64,000 nt of DNA from Streptomyces maremycinicus (GCF_001184025.1 NZ_BBYG01000008.1:868001-932000), one strand, 5' to 3'; counted from the first letter of the stretch, positions 42,431 to 52,229 are shown. Made by a program: numbers and translations. The notes: a model not told the origin generated them from the letters alone.

Positions 42431-45079
42431 GTGAGCGAGATACCAGCGAAGGCCACGGAGTCCGAGGACCCGTCGGGCGGCGCGAGGGCGAAGGCCGCGG
42501 GTGCGCTCGCCGCCGACGCCCCGCACGGCCTCGCCGACGGCCGGGGCGAGGCGGCGGCGCCCGGTGACGCCATGTGGCAGAGCAGTCCGCCCGGCTCGAT
42601 CTACGACTACATCAAGGTCGCCTCGTTCTCGATCGGCCCCGACGGGCTCGTCGACCAGTGGAGCCTGCGCGCCGAGCAGATCTTCGGCATCCCCGCCGAC
42701 CGCGCCGTCGGCATGGACCCCATCGACGCGTTCATCGACCCCGACCTGCGCGAACGCGGCCAGCGCAAGATGGCCGAGATCCTCGACGGGCGGGAGTGGA
42801 CCGGCGTCGTCCCGTTCCGGATGCCGGACCCGGTGACCGGCGGCGGACGCGGCGAGCGGGGCCTCGCCGAGGTCTACGTCATGCCGACGCGCAGCCTGGA
42901 CGGCGAGAAGGCCGCTGTGTGCATCGTCGTCGACGTCCGCACGCTGCGCAGCATCGAGACCGACCTCGCCGCCTCGCAGGCCATTTTCGGCCAATCCCCG
43001 TTCGGCTTCCTGCTGATCGACCCCGACCTGCGCGTGCGCCGCGCCAACCACCGGTTCGCCTCCATCTTCGGCGGCACCCCCGACGACCACCGCGGCAAGG
43101 GCGTCCACGACTACCTGCCCCGGCCCGAGGCCGACCGGGTCAGCGCCACCCTGCGCAGGGTCCTGGAGACCGGCGACTCCATCACGGACATGCACGTCAC
43201 CGGCTACGTGCCGGGCTCCGACGAGCGCCGGCACTGGTCGATCAACCTCTACCGCGTGCACAGCGGCACCGGCCGGCCCATCGGCGTCGCCTGGCTCGGC
43301 ACCGACATCACCGCCCGCCGCGCCGCCGCCCGTGAGGCCGCCGCGGCCCGGCGCAATCTCGCCCTGCTGAACGAGGCGGGGGCCCGCATAGGGAACTCCC
43401 TCGACCTGGAGACGACCGCGCGCGAACTCCTCGACGTCGTCGTGCCCGGCTTCTGCGATCTCGCCACCGTGGACCTCTACCAAGGGCTCCTGGCCGGTGA
43501 CGAGACCCCGCCCGGCCTCGCCGACGGCAGCGCCGAGCTGCGCCGGGTGGCCTTCTCCTCCGCCGTCTCCGACGCCCCCTTCGCCGGCGCCGGCGCGCCC
43601 GTCGCGGTCGGCGCGGTCCACCACTTCCCGTTCAACTCCCCCTGTGCGGACGCCCTGCGCACCGCCCGCCCGCAGGCCATCCCCGGCGAGGAGGGCGGCC
43701 TCGTGCAGTCCACCCTCGCCGTCCCGATGGTCGCCCACGACACCGTTGTCGGCCTCGCGCAGTTCTCCCGGACCAAGGGCAGCGAGCCCTTCGGCGACCG
43801 GGACCGCGATCTGGCCGTTGAGCTGGCGGCGCGGGCGGCGGTCTGTATCGACAACGCGCGGCTGTACCGGCGGGAGCACGAACGGGCGCTGATACTCCAG
43901 CGGTCGCTGCTGCCCCCCGGGGACCCGGTCGCCTCCGGCCTCGACATCGCCTGCCGCTACCTTCCGGGCAACGCCTCCACGGGCCGTCCGAGCGAGGTCG
44001 GCGGCGACTGGTTCGACGTCATCGAACTGCCCGGCCACCGCACGGCGCTGGTGGTGGGCGACGTCATGGGCCGCGGTCTGCGGGCGGCGGTCGCGATGGG
44101 CGAACTGCGCACGGCCGTCCGGACGCTGGCACTGCTGGACCTGGAACCGGCCGAGGTCCTCTCCGCGCTGGACGAGATCGCGCGCGGCCTCGGCACCCCG
44201 GGCGGCGTCCAGCAGGCCACCCGGGCCGCCCGCCGGCCCCGTGAGGCCGACCTGTCCGAGGTGTACCTCGCGACCTGCGTGTACGCGGTCTACGACTCGG
44301 TGACCCGGCGCTGCACCTTCGCCAACGCGGGCCATCTGCCCCCGGTGCTCGTCGAACCCGGTGAGCCGGCGCTGATGCTCGACGTGCCGCCCGGCATGCC
44401 GCTCGGCGTCGGCGGCGAGCCCTTCGAGGAGGTGGAGGTCGAACTTCCCGAGGGTGCCCTGCTGGCGCTCTACACGGATGGACTGGTCGAGTCGCGCGAC
44501 CACCCGCTGGACGAGGGCCTCAACGCATTCGTGGGGGCGCTCACCGACCCCTCCGCCCCCCTGGAGGACGTCTGCGACCACGTCCTCAACACCCTCGACT
44601 CGCACCACGGCGAGGACGACATCGCCCTGCTGATGGCCCGCGTACAGGGTCTGCCCGTCGACTCGGTCGGCGACTGGACCCTGCCGCGCGAACCGCGCAG
44701 TGTGGGCCGGGCCCGGGAGTACGCCCGCGGCCAGTTGCTCTCCTGGGACCTCGAACCCCTCGTCGACACGACGGAACTGCTGGTCAGTGAGCTGGTCACC
44801 AACGCCCTGCGGTACGGCGAGGGTGAGATCAGGCTCCGGCTGCTGCTCGACCGCACGCTGGTGTGCGAGGTCTGGGACGCGGGCCTCGTCCAGCCGCGCC
44901 GCCGTCGCGCCCGGGACACCGACGAGGGCGGCCGGGGCCTCCAGCTCGTCGGCCTGCTGTCGGCTGCCTGGGGCTCGCGCCGCACCCCGCGCGGCAAGAC
45001 GGTGTGGTTCGAACTTCCGCTGCCGGACGGCGAGACGGGCCTGGCGGACCCGGCGGAGGCACTGCTGAGCCTGTTCTGA
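42431..45079 (+). CDS. PAS-GAF-SpoIIE phosphatase with HATPase domain
   Basis: The 882-aa cytosolic regulator has several domains in order. A PAS domain (about 55-165, YDYIKVASFSIGPDGLVDQW) is followed by a second PAS (about 185-300, FGFLLIDPDLRVRRANHRF) and a GAF (about 320-485). A PP2C/SpoIIE phosphatase (about 500-730, CRYLPGNAS, GGDWFDVIELPG, VVGDVMGRGL, FANAGHLPPVLV, YTDGLVESRD) follows, then an RsbW-like HATPase (about 755-880, LLVSELVTNALRYG, GGRGLQLVGLLS). It probably switches an anti-anti-sigma factor. GTG 42431 has GGAGGGG upstream. Confidence 0.93.
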   Translation: MSEIPAKATESEDPSGGARAKAAGALAADAPHGLADGRGEAAAPGDAMWQSSPPGSIYDYIKVASFSIGPDGLVDQWSLRAEQIFGIPADRAVGMDPIDAFIDPDLRERGQRKMAEILDGREWTGVVPFRMPDPVTGGGRGERGLAEVYVMPTRSLDGEKAAVCIVVDVRTLRSIETDLAASQAIFGQSPFGFLLIDPDLRVRRANHRFASIFGGTPDDHRGKGVHDYLPRPEADRVSATLRRVLETGDSITDMHVTGYVPGSDERRHWSINLYRVHSGTGRPIGVAWLGTDITARRAAAREAAAARRNLALLNEAGARIGNSLDLETTARELLDVVVPGFCDLATVDLYQGLLAGDETPPGLADGSAELRRVAFSSAVSDAPFAGAGAPVAVGAVHHFPFNSPCADALRTARPQAIPGEEGGLVQSTLAVPMVAHDTVVGLAQFSRTKGSEPFGDRDRDLAVELAARAAVCIDNARLYRREHERALILQRSLLPPGDPVASGLDIACRYLPGNASTGRPSEVGGDWFDVIELPGHRTALVVGDVMGRGLRAAVAMGELRTAVRTLALLDLEPAEVLSALDEIARGLGTPGGVQQATRAARRPREADLSEVYLATCVYAVYDSVTRRCTFANAGHLPPVLVEPGEPALMLDVPPGMPLGVGGEPFEEVEVELPEGALLALYTDGLVESRDHPLDEGLNAFVGALTDPSAPLEDVCDHVLNTLDSHHGEDDIALLMARVQGLPVDSVGDWTLPREPRSVGRAREYARGQLLSWDLEPLVDTTELLVSELVTNALRYGEGEIRLRLLLDRTLVCEVWDAGLVQPRRRRARDTDEGGRGLQLVGLLSAAWGSRRTPRGKTVWFELPLPDGETGLADPAEALLSLF

Positions 45080-45103
45080 ACCCGCCGCGGGTTCGGCCCC
45101 CCA

Positions 45104-45141
45104 CTACGAGGCAGCCGCGCGCCTACGAGGCAGGCGCGCGC
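45104..45141. repeat. 19-bp tandem duplication between convergent genes
   Basis: Two 19-base units (45104-45122 and 45123-45141) begin CTACGAGGCAG and differ at one position. They lie between the SpoIIE stop and the stop of the convergent 45164 gene. The GC-rich ends can pair (GGCGCGCGCC), so the duplication may help termination. Confidence 0.65.
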
Positions 45142-45163
45142 CTTTGCGGCGGTCGGCCGACGT

Positions 45164-46864
45164 TCACCTGGGGTCGGGTCGGGTCCCGGTGGGCCGGGCC
45201 GGGCCGGCGAAGCCCGCGGGGGTGCCGTCCTCGGGGTCCTCGGCGGGGACGATGCCACCGAGTACGGCCCCGCCCGTGCCGGCCGTCACCCCGGCGCCCG
45301 CGGCTCCCACGTACGGGTTCCCGTGCGCTCGCACGTCGAGCTCGGCCAGTTCCCGGGCCTCCAGGGCGAGGACGTCGGCGGGCGGGCGGTCCGCCGGGTC
45401 GCCCGTCGCGAGGAGCCGTTCCGCCTCCGCCAGCCGGGTGCGCGCGGTGGCGCCGACCGCGCCCCGGTGCGTCGCGACGAAGTCGGCGGCGGCGGCGGTG
45501 GCGGTGCGGGCGGTGATCAGAGCGGCGGCCGGCAGCACCCCGGCCCGTCCCGAGGCGACGGGCGCGGTGGCCCGTACGATCCGGCGCAGCACTCCGACCG
45601 GATCTGCTGGCTGACCGCCGGTCAACTCCTGCCGTACGGAGCCGAGCACGGCGTCGACATGCAGCAGCCGCACGTGGAAGCCGGCCGGGGTCGCCCCCGG
45701 GGTCGTCCCGCCCGGCGTCGGTCCGGCCGCACCGGGCGGGGCGCTCGTGCCGGGGCCGGAGCCGGCCGCGGCCCGGGACGAGGAGGCCGCGGGCTGCGGT
45801 GCCGCCGGGTCCGTCCGCCGTCTGGCCCAGGCCAGCTCCGCCTCCGCGCCCGTGAGGGCGGCCGGGACGGTCCGCTCGGCCGCCCGCAGCTCCACGGCCA
45901 GCCGGTCCACACCGTCCACGAAGACGGCCGCCTGCGCCACGGCGCCCTCGGCGGCGCGCAATTGCCGGGCCGCCCGCTCCGGTCGCCCCGCATCGGCCGA
46001 CTGCCGGGCCTGGTTGAGCCGGACGGTGGCGAACAGCAGCCGGTCCTTGGCCTGTTCGACGCTCCCGGTGACCGAGGCGGTGGCGGTCGGCGCGTAACGG
46101 TCCCGGAGCCCCGCGAGCACCGCTTCCGAGGCCCCCGCCCGTCCGGCCAGCTCCCGGAACCGGTCCTCCGCGGCCCCCAACGCCTCGCCCAGCCCCTGCT
46201 CCAGCCCCCGCAGCCGGGCGAACTCCCCGGCCAAGGAGTCCAGCCGCCGCCCGGCCTCCGCACACCGGCCGACGATCCCGGCGAGCGCGTGCTCCCGGGC
46301 CGCCGCCTCCGCCGGCACCCCCTCGTCGTACCGCTGCCGCATCCGGAACGCCGCGGCGAGTTCCGCCTCCGCCTCGCGGACCGCCCGGTGGAACGCCGCC
46401 GGTTCTCCCGCCGTGCACAGCATCTCGGCGAAGCCGAGCTCGGTGCGCGCCGCCCGCACCCGGTTGTCGGCCTCGACCAGCGCCGCGCAGGCCTGCTCGT
46501 CGAGGGCGGCGAGGGGCGGCGTCGACCGAGGCGACGGCGCGCCGCCGGTACCGCCGGGAGTCGTCCTGACGCGGGTGCGGCGGACGCGCCGCAGGTACCC
46601 GTACCCGGCGATCGCCCCGGCCGCGCCGACCGCCACGAGCGGCAGCACCAGATCGACGGTGGACCTCTCGTCGGCCTCGGCGGCGGCGCTGCTGACGCCG
46701 GGCGCCGGGTTCTTGATCGCAACCGGAGCGTCTCCACCGGACGTCATCCCTGGCAACACCAGCCACACGACCCCGACCGCACCGCCCAGCACGGCATGCG
46801 CCACCCGCACGGATATGTGCGACGTGGCACGCCGCGGCCGGCCCCGGAACAAGGAAGAGGTCAC
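45164..46864 (-). CDS. TPM-family-like membrane protein without TPM domain
   Basis: The 566-aa product has two hydrophobic segments (about residues 20-40 and 75-95), the second followed by YLRRVRRTRVRTTPGG. About 450 residues of Ala/Arg/Glu-rich helices follow (RTELGFAEMLCTAGEPAAF, AAFRMRQRYDEGVPAEAA, SVEQAKDRLLFATVRLNQAR). These regions resemble the cytoplasmic part of Streptomyces TPM-domain proteins, but the exported TPM phosphatase domain expected between the two membrane segments is missing. The GTG at 46864 has no ribosome-binding site and may be leaderless. It is divergent from the GH18-like gene. Confidence 0.65.
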   Translation of the reverse strand: MTSSLFRGRPRRATSHISVRVAHAVLGGAVGVVWLVLPGMTSGGDAPVAIKNPAPGVSSAAAEADERSTVDLVLPLVAVGAAGAIAGYGYLRRVRRTRVRTTPGGTGGAPSPRSTPPLAALDEQACAALVEADNRVRAARTELGFAEMLCTAGEPAAFHRAVREAEAELAAAFRMRQRYDEGVPAEAAAREHALAGIVGRCAEAGRRLDSLAGEFARLRGLEQGLGEALGAAEDRFRELAGRAGASEAVLAGLRDRYAPTATASVTGSVEQAKDRLLFATVRLNQARQSADAGRPERAARQLRAAEGAVAQAAVFVDGVDRLAVELRAAERTVPAALTGAEAELAWARRRTDPAAPQPAASSSRAAAGSGPGTSAPPGAAGPTPGGTTPGATPAGFHVRLLHVDAVLGSVRQELTGGQPADPVGVLRRIVRATAPVASGRAGVLPAAALITARTATAAAADFVATHRGAVGATARTRLAEAERLLATGDPADRPPADVLALEARELAELDVRAHGNPYVGAAGAGVTAGTGGAVLGGIVPAEDPEDGTPAGFAGPARPTGTRPDPR

Positions 46865-46958
46865 ATTTGGGAGCGTATGGCCGCGATTACGGCCACGCGA
46901 CCGGGATGCACCCGACACGGGGGCGGTGGGGCGGAACGACACGCGAGGGGGAACCGCG

Positions 46959-48290
46959 ATGGAACGGCCACCGGGTCGGACGAGGACGCAACCGCTGACG
47001 GAACCGGATTCAGAACCGGAGACGGGGACGGAGCAGAAGAAGACGGAGACGGAGACGGAGACCGGGGAGGCGCGGGGCAGGCCCACGGCGGCCGAGAACG
47101 AAGGTGCCGCAGGCGGTTCCGGAGCCGGAGAAACCGGCGAAACAGGTGGCACCAACGGGACCGACGGTACCGAGGGGGCCGACGGTACCGAGGGGGTCGA
47201 CGGCGCCGACGGGAACGGGACCGGTGGCGATCCGGGCGGTGGCCCCGGTGACGGTCCCGGTGACGGGAAGGGCCGTCGGCGTGGGCGCCGGGGACGGCTG
47301 GTGCGGCGTACCGCCCTCGCCCTGGTCCTCCTCTTCCTCCTCCCGGTGCTCGCCGCCGAGACCGCCCTGCGCGTGAACTACCTGGGCGACCCGGCCGACG
47401 GCACGCACACCCGCGGCAGGGACGCCATCTGGCTGGGCCATGCCTGGGTCGACGGCCGCAAGACCGACGCGGACGTCAAGGCCCTCGCCGACCGCCTCGG
47501 GAAGACCGGCATCCGCGACCTGTACGTCCACGCCGGCCCCCTGGAGCACAACGGCACGCTCCCCGCGTCCGCCTACGCGGGCGCGCCCCGCTTCATCGCC
47601 GCGATCCACCGGGAAGCACCCCGGCTCCGCGTCCAGGCCTGGCTCGGCGACGTCCTCGCCAGCGAGAGCCCGAACGGCATGCGGCTGGAGCGGGCCGAGA
47701 CCCGCGCCGCGGTCGTGCGGTCCACCCGCGAGATCCTCGCCGCGGGCTTCCAGGGCGCCCACTTCGACCTCGAACCGCTGCACTCCGGCGACGGCGACTA
47801 CCTGGGCCTCCTGGACGACCTGCGTGCGGTCACCAAGGCCCGGAACGCCCAACTCTCCGTCGCCGCCCACCAGATCGACCCGGTCCCCGGCTTCCACTCC
47901 TTCTGGGGCACGACCACCGGCCACCCCAAGTGGTGGTCGCAGAGGTTCTTCGGCCAGGTCGCCCGTCGCGTCGACCAGATCGCCGTGATGTCGTACGACA
48001 CCATGCAGCCGCTGGAGAGCACGTACGGCGGTTACGTCGCCCAGCAGACCTCGCTCGCCCTGGAGGTCACCCCGGCCTCCACCGACCTCCTGATGGGCCT
48101 GCCCTTCTACCACGAGAACCGGTTCGGCCACTGGAATCACGCCGAGACCGTCGCCGCCGCCGTCCGGGGCGTCCGGCTGGGGCTGTCCCGTACGGACGCC
48201 GACCGTGCGAACTTCGGCGTCGCGGCGTACGTCGACTTCGCTGCCACCGAACAGGACTGGACGTCGTACGAGAAGGGCTGGGTCCGCTAG
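46959..48290 (+). CDS. Membrane-anchored GH18-like barrel protein
   Basis: The 443-aa product has a 110-residue Thr/Glu/Gly repeat-rich N-terminus (many EGTxG and TGETG units). A basic patch and one membrane helix (LALVLLFLLPVLAAETAL) follow, then an exported domain of about 300 residues. That domain looks like a TIM barrel related to family 18 glycosidases: GAHFDLEPLHSGDGDYLGLL at the strand-4 position, IAVMSYDTM at strand 6, LLMGLPFY at strand 7. The full DxxDxDxE motif is not present, so activity is uncertain. ATG 46959 has GAGGGGGA upstream. Confidence 0.75.
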   Translation: MERPPGRTRTQPLTEPDSEPETGTEQKKTETETETGEARGRPTAAENEGAAGGSGAGETGETGGTNGTDGTEGADGTEGVDGADGNGTGGDPGGGPGDGPGDGKGRRRGRRGRLVRRTALALVLLFLLPVLAAETALRVNYLGDPADGTHTRGRDAIWLGHAWVDGRKTDADVKALADRLGKTGIRDLYVHAGPLEHNGTLPASAYAGAPRFIAAIHREAPRLRVQAWLGDVLASESPNGMRLERAETRAAVVRSTREILAAGFQGAHFDLEPLHSGDGDYLGLLDDLRAVTKARNAQLSVAAHQIDPVPGFHSFWGTTTGHPKWWSQRFFGQVARRVDQIAVMSYDTMQPLESTYGGYVAQQTSLALEVTPASTDLLMGLPFYHENRFGHWNHAETVAAAVRGVRLGLSRTDADRANFGVAAYVDFAATEQDWTSYEKGWVR

Positions 48291-48357
48291 CCGCGGCGGG
48301 TCCGGCGGTTCCGGTGGACCCCTCCCCGCGTACCGGTCCAGGTGGGATCATGAGCGC

Positions 48358-48693
48358 ATGCCGTACTGGACTCTGGTGGTCACGGCCGTCGTCTGTGTGA
48401 CGCTCATGGCGGTGGTCGGTATCGCGGCGGTCGCGCGGGAGTGGGTGCCGCCGTTCGGCCGCAGGCGGGTGCTGCGGCCGCGACTGTGGGGTGCCGGAGC
48501 CCTGATGAGCGCCCTGGGCCTGGGCCTCTTCATGTTCCTGGGCCCGATGGCCTCCCACGACCTGGCCGTCGACCTGTACGTCCCGCCCGCCGGAATGGCC
48601 GTCAACCTCGCCGGGCTCGCCGTCCAGGCGCTCGCCCAGCGTCCCGGACGCACGCCCCGGCTGCCCCCGGCGACTACGAAGAGCGCCTCCTGA
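48358..48693 (+). CDS. Small membrane protein
   Basis: The 111-aa protein has three hydrophobic stretches: WTLVVTAVVCVTLMAVVGI, LWGAGALMSALGLGLFMFL and VPPAGMAVNLAGLAVQAL. No family is recognised. Its last 20 bases overlap the 3' end of the convergent sdhB gene (48674-48693). The ATG lies about 16 bases after GGTGGGA. Confidence 0.6.
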   Translation: MPYWTLVVTAVVCVTLMAVVGIAAVAREWVPPFGRRRVLRPRLWGAGALMSALGLGLFMFLGPMASHDLAVDLYVPPAGMAVNLAGLAVQALAQRPGRTPRLPPATTKSAS

Positions 48694-49444
48694 TCTTCGA
48701 TCCCAGCCATACCAGCGGGTCGTACTTGCGGTCGACCGCGCGTTCCTTGAGGGGGATCAGCGCGTTGTCCGTGATCTTGATGCCCTCAGGGCAGACCTCC
48801 GTGCAGCACTTGGTGATGTTGCAGTAGCCGAGGCCGTGTTCGTCCTGGGCCGTGCGCCCGCGGTCCAGGCCGGACTCCTCGGCCGCGTCCAGCGGGTGCA
48901 TGTCCAGTTCGGCGACCCGCATGAGGAAGCGGGGGCCCGCGAACGCCGTCTTGTTCTCCTCGTGGTCCCGGACGACATGGCAGGTGTCCTGGCACAGGAA
49001 GCACTCGATGCACTTGCGGAACTCCTGCGACCGGTCCACGTCCTCCTGGAACATCCGGTACTCGCCCGGACCGACCCCCTCCGGTGGCACGAACGCCGGA
49101 ATCTCCCACGCCTTGCGGTAGTTGAAGCCGACGTCGGTGACGAGATCCCGGATCACCGGGAAGGCGCGCAGCGGTGTGACGGTGATCGTCTCCTCGCGGT
49201 CGAACACCGACATGCGGGTCATGCACAGGAGCCGGGGCCGTCCGTTGATCTCCGCGGAGCACGAACCGCACTTGCCCGCCTTGCAGTTCCAGCGGACGGC
49301 GAGATCGGGCGCCTGGGTGGCCTGGAGGCGGTGGACGATGTCCAGGACCACCTCACCGTCGTTGACCTCGACCTCGAAGTCCTTCAGGCCGCCGCCCTCG
49401 ATGTCGCCCCGCCACACCCGGAAGCGGGCCTCGTAGCTGCTCAC
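48674..49444 (-). CDS. sdhB: Succinate dehydrogenase iron-sulfur subunit
   Basis: The 256-aa subunit carries electrons from FAD to quinone. The [2Fe-2S] cysteines are C54, C59, C62 and C74 (NCKAGKCGSC, LLCMTR). The [4Fe-4S]/[3Fe-4S] cysteines lie in CIECFLCQDTC and CCTEVCPEG. Length and sequence resemble the Sdh1-type complex of mycobacteria rather than the classical SdhCDAB. The GTG start overlaps the sdhA stop as GTGA. The 3' end overlaps a convergent gene by 20 bases. Confidence 0.94.
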   Translation of the reverse strand: MSSYEARFRVWRGDIEGGGLKDFEVEVNDGEVVLDIVHRLQATQAPDLAVRWNCKAGKCGSCSAEINGRPRLLCMTRMSVFDREETITVTPLRAFPVIRDLVTDVGFNYRKAWEIPAFVPPEGVGPGEYRMFQEDVDRSQEFRKCIECFLCQDTCHVVRDHEENKTAFAGPRFLMRVAELDMHPLDAAEESGLDRGRTAQDEHGLGYCNITKCCTEVCPEGIKITDNALIPLKERAVDRKYDPLVWLGSKIRRRSS

Positions 49445-51378
49445 TCGTAGAGCTCCTCTTCGGCGAGGTACTTGACCAGCTCTTCCTTCTCGAAGAGGGC
49501 GAGCAGGTCGGCGCGGATGGGTTCGGTGGTCTCGCGGGTGAGGGAGATCCGGCCGCGGGCGGGGTCCGTCGCCGCCAGGACCCCGGTGGGGTCGGCCGGT
49601 GCGCACAGCAGGTTGACGTTGCGCCACGCGCGCTCCATCGTCGGGTGGTCCTCGCGGGTGTGCCCGCCGCGCGACTCGGTGCGTTCCAGTGCCGCCCGGG
49701 CCACGCACTCGCTGACCAGCAGCATGTTCCGCAGGTCGAGCGCCAGGTGCCAGCCGGGGTTGAACTGCCGGTGCCCCTCGACCCCGGCCCGCTGCGCCCG
49801 CACCCGCAGCTCGGCGAGCTTCTCCAGGGCGTGCTCCATCTCGCCCTCGCGGCGGATGATGCCGACCAGGTCGTTCATGGTCTGCTGGAGCTCCTGGTGG
49901 AGGGTGTACGGGTTCTCCGGCGCGTGGCCCGCCGGGTCCTCGGGGCTCTCCGCGGAGAACGGCCGCAGCGCCTCCGCGGCCGCCGCGTCGACCTGGTCGT
50001 CGTCCACCGGGGGGCGCCCCGCGGCGAGGTCCGCGGTGTAGCGCGCCGCGTACAGTCCCGCCCGGCGGCCGAACACCAGCAGGTCGGAGAGCGAGTTGCC
50101 GCCGAGCCGGTTGGAGCCGTGCATCCCGCCGGCCACCTCGCCGGCCGCGAACAGCCCCGGCACCCCGCGGGCGGCCGCCGTCTCGGAGTCGACCGCGATA
50201 CCGCCCATCACGTAGTGGCAGGTCGGCCCGACCTCCATGGCCTCCGCCGTGATGTCGACGTCGGCCAGCTCCTTGAACTGGTGGTACATGGAGGGCAGCC
50301 GGCGCTTGATGACCTCGGCGGGCATCCGCGTCGACACGTCCAGGAAGACCCCGCCGTGCGGGGAGCCGCGGCCCGCCTTCACCTCCGAGTTGATCGCGCG
50401 GGCCACCTCGTCCCGCGGGAGCAGCTCCGGCGGTCGCCGGTTGTGGTCCGGGTCCTCGTACCAGCGGTCGCCCTCCTCCTCCGACTCGGCGTACTTCTCC
50501 TTGAAGACGTCCGGGACGTAGTCGAACATGAACCGCTTGCCGTCGGAGTTCCTGAGCACCCCGCCGTCGCCGCGCACCGACTCGGTGACGAGGATGCCCT
50601 TCACCGACGGCGGCCAGACCATGCCCGTCGGGTGGAACTGCACGAACTCCATGTTGAGCAGCGGGGCACCCGCGAGCAGGGCCAGCGCGTGGCCGTCGCC
50701 CGTGTACTCCCACGAGTTCGACGTGACCTTGAAGGACTTGCCGATGCCTCCCGTGGCGATCACCACGGCGGGCGCCCGCAGGACGAAGAAGCGGCCGGTC
50801 TCGCGCTCGTAGGCGAAGACGCCGCTCACGCGTGAGCCGTCCTTGAGGACCCGGGTGACCGTGCACTCCTGGAAGACCTTCAGCCGGGACTCGTGGTCGC
50901 CGGTCTCGCGGTGGTCCTCCTGCTGGAGCGAGACGATCTTCTGCTGGAGCGTGCGGATCAGCTCCAGGCCCGTGCGGTCGCCGACGTGTGCGAGGCGCGG
51001 GTACTCGTGGCCGCCGAAGTTGCGCTGGGAGATCCTCCCGTCCTCGGTGCGGTCGAAGAGCGCGCCCCAGGTCTCCAGCTCCCACACCCGGTCCGGGGCC
51101 TCCTGGGCGTGCAGCTCGGCCATCCGCCACTGGTTGAGGAACTTGCCGCCGCGCAGGGTGTCGCGGAAGTGGACCTGCCAGTTGTCGTGTTCGTTGGCGT
51201 TGGCCATGGCCGCCGCGATGCCTCCCTCGGCCATCACCGTGTGCGCCTTGCCGAACAGCGACTTGCAGATGACGGCGGTGCGGGCGCCGCGTTCGCGCGC
51301 CTCGATGGCGGCGCGCAGTCCGGCGCCTCCCGCGCCGACCACGACGACGTCCCACTCCTGGCGGTCGACCACGGACAT
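49441..51378 (-). CDS. sdhA: Succinate dehydrogenase flavoprotein subunit
   Basis: The 645-aa flavoprotein oxidises succinate to fumarate. FAD-binding GAGGAG is at residues 15-20 and the likely covalent FAD attachment is H46 (GKAHTVMAEGG). Substrate-site sequences include RTEDGRISQRNFGG and YVMGGIAVDS followed by GNRLGGNSL-type GSNRLGGNSLSDLLVFGRRA. The length fits Sdh1-type SdhA (about 646 aa in mycobacteria). It follows the cytochrome subunit gene by 17 bases and is coupled to sdhB. Confidence 0.95.
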   Translation of the reverse strand: MSVVDRQEWDVVVVGAGGAGLRAAIEARERGARTAVICKSLFGKAHTVMAEGGIAAAMANANEHDNWQVHFRDTLRGGKFLNQWRMAELHAQEAPDRVWELETWGALFDRTEDGRISQRNFGGHEYPRLAHVGDRTGLELIRTLQQKIVSLQQEDHRETGDHESRLKVFQECTVTRVLKDGSRVSGVFAYERETGRFFVLRAPAVVIATGGIGKSFKVTSNSWEYTGDGHALALLAGAPLLNMEFVQFHPTGMVWPPSVKGILVTESVRGDGGVLRNSDGKRFMFDYVPDVFKEKYAESEEEGDRWYEDPDHNRRPPELLPRDEVARAINSEVKAGRGSPHGGVFLDVSTRMPAEVIKRRLPSMYHQFKELADVDITAEAMEVGPTCHYVMGGIAVDSETAAARGVPGLFAAGEVAGGMHGSNRLGGNSLSDLLVFGRRAGLYAARYTADLAAGRPPVDDDQVDAAAAEALRPFSAESPEDPAGHAPENPYTLHQELQQTMNDLVGIIRREGEMEHALEKLAELRVRAQRAGVEGHRQFNPGWHLALDLRNMLLVSECVARAALERTESRGGHTREDHPTMERAWRNVNLLCAPADPTGVLAATDPARGRISLTRETTEPIRADLLALFEKEELVKYLAEEELYE

Positions 51379-51395
51379 CAGCAGGCCCCACTCAT

Positions 51396-52229
51396 CTAGA
51401 AAAACCTCGGATCGTCGAAGACACCGGACGCGACGAGATACACGTAGAAGTCGGCGAGCGACACGCTCACCAGCGACACCCACGCCAGCAGCATGTGATG
51501 GGCGTTGAGCTTCCCCACGAACCGCCAGGCCCGGTAGCGCACGGGGTGCCTGGAGAAGTGCTTCAGCTGGCCGCCGACGATGTGCCGGCAGGAGTGACAG
51601 GAGATGGTGTACGCCCAGATCAGCGCGATGTTGACCAGGAAGACCAGGGTTCCGAGACCCATGTGCCCCCACGCGTAGTGCTCGTCACGGAAGGCGAGCA
51701 CGGTGTCGTAGGTGAGGATCCCGGCGACCAGGATCGCGGCGTAGAAGAAGTACCGGTGGATGTTCTGGAGGATCAGCGGGAAGCGGGTCTCGCCGGTGTA
51801 CTTCCTGTGCGGCTCGGCCACCGCGCAGGCGGGCGGGGACGCCCAGAAGCCGCGGTAGTAGGCCTTGCGGTAGTAGTAGCAGGTCAGGCGGAAGCCGAGC
51901 GGGAAGATCAGGATGAGGATCGCGGGGGACAGGCCCCACCAGCCGCCGAACAGCTCCCAGTTGGGTCCGGAGCGCATGCTCTGGCAGTTCTCCGCCAGGC
52001 ACGGGGAGAAGAAGGGCGAGACGTACGGCGCCGCGTAGTAGTCCGCGTTCGCGAAGGCCCGCCAGGTCGAGTAGACGATGAACGCCAGCAGGCCGGCGGC
52101 GGTGGCCGCGGGAGCCAGCCACCAGCGGTCGGTCCGCAGATGAGGAGCGGCGATCGCGGCGCGTCCCGCGCCGCGTACGCCGCTCGGGGGACGGTGGTCC
52201 GTGGGTGAGGGTTCCGTACCAGTGGCCAA
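51396..52229 (-). CDS. sdhC: Succinate dehydrogenase membrane (cytochrome b-type) subunit
   Basis: The 277-aa protein has five hydrophobic helices (LAPAATAAGLLAFIVYSTW, LSPAILILIFPLGFRL, YFFYAAILVAGILTYDTVLA, LVFLVNIALIWAYTI, HHMLLAWVSLVSVSLADFYV). His residues in several of them could bind haem. The CHSCRH motif is typical of the Sdh1-type membrane subunit. TTG 52229 was chosen as start because CCGGAG lies 8 bases upstream; no ATG or GTG gives a better fit. It is the second gene of a four-gene operon. Confidence 0.88.
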   Translation of the reverse strand: MATGTEPSPTDHRPPSGVRGAGRAAIAAPHLRTDRWWLAPAATAAGLLAFIVYSTWRAFANADYYAAPYVSPFFSPCLAENCQSMRSGPNWELFGGWWGLSPAILILIFPLGFRLTCYYYRKAYYRGFWASPPACAVAEPHRKYTGETRFPLILQNIHRYFFYAAILVAGILTYDTVLAFRDEHYAWGHMGLGTLVFLVNIALIWAYTISCHSCRHIVGGQLKHFSRHPVRYRAWRFVGKLNAHHMLLAWVSLVSVSLADFYVYLVASGVFDDPRFF

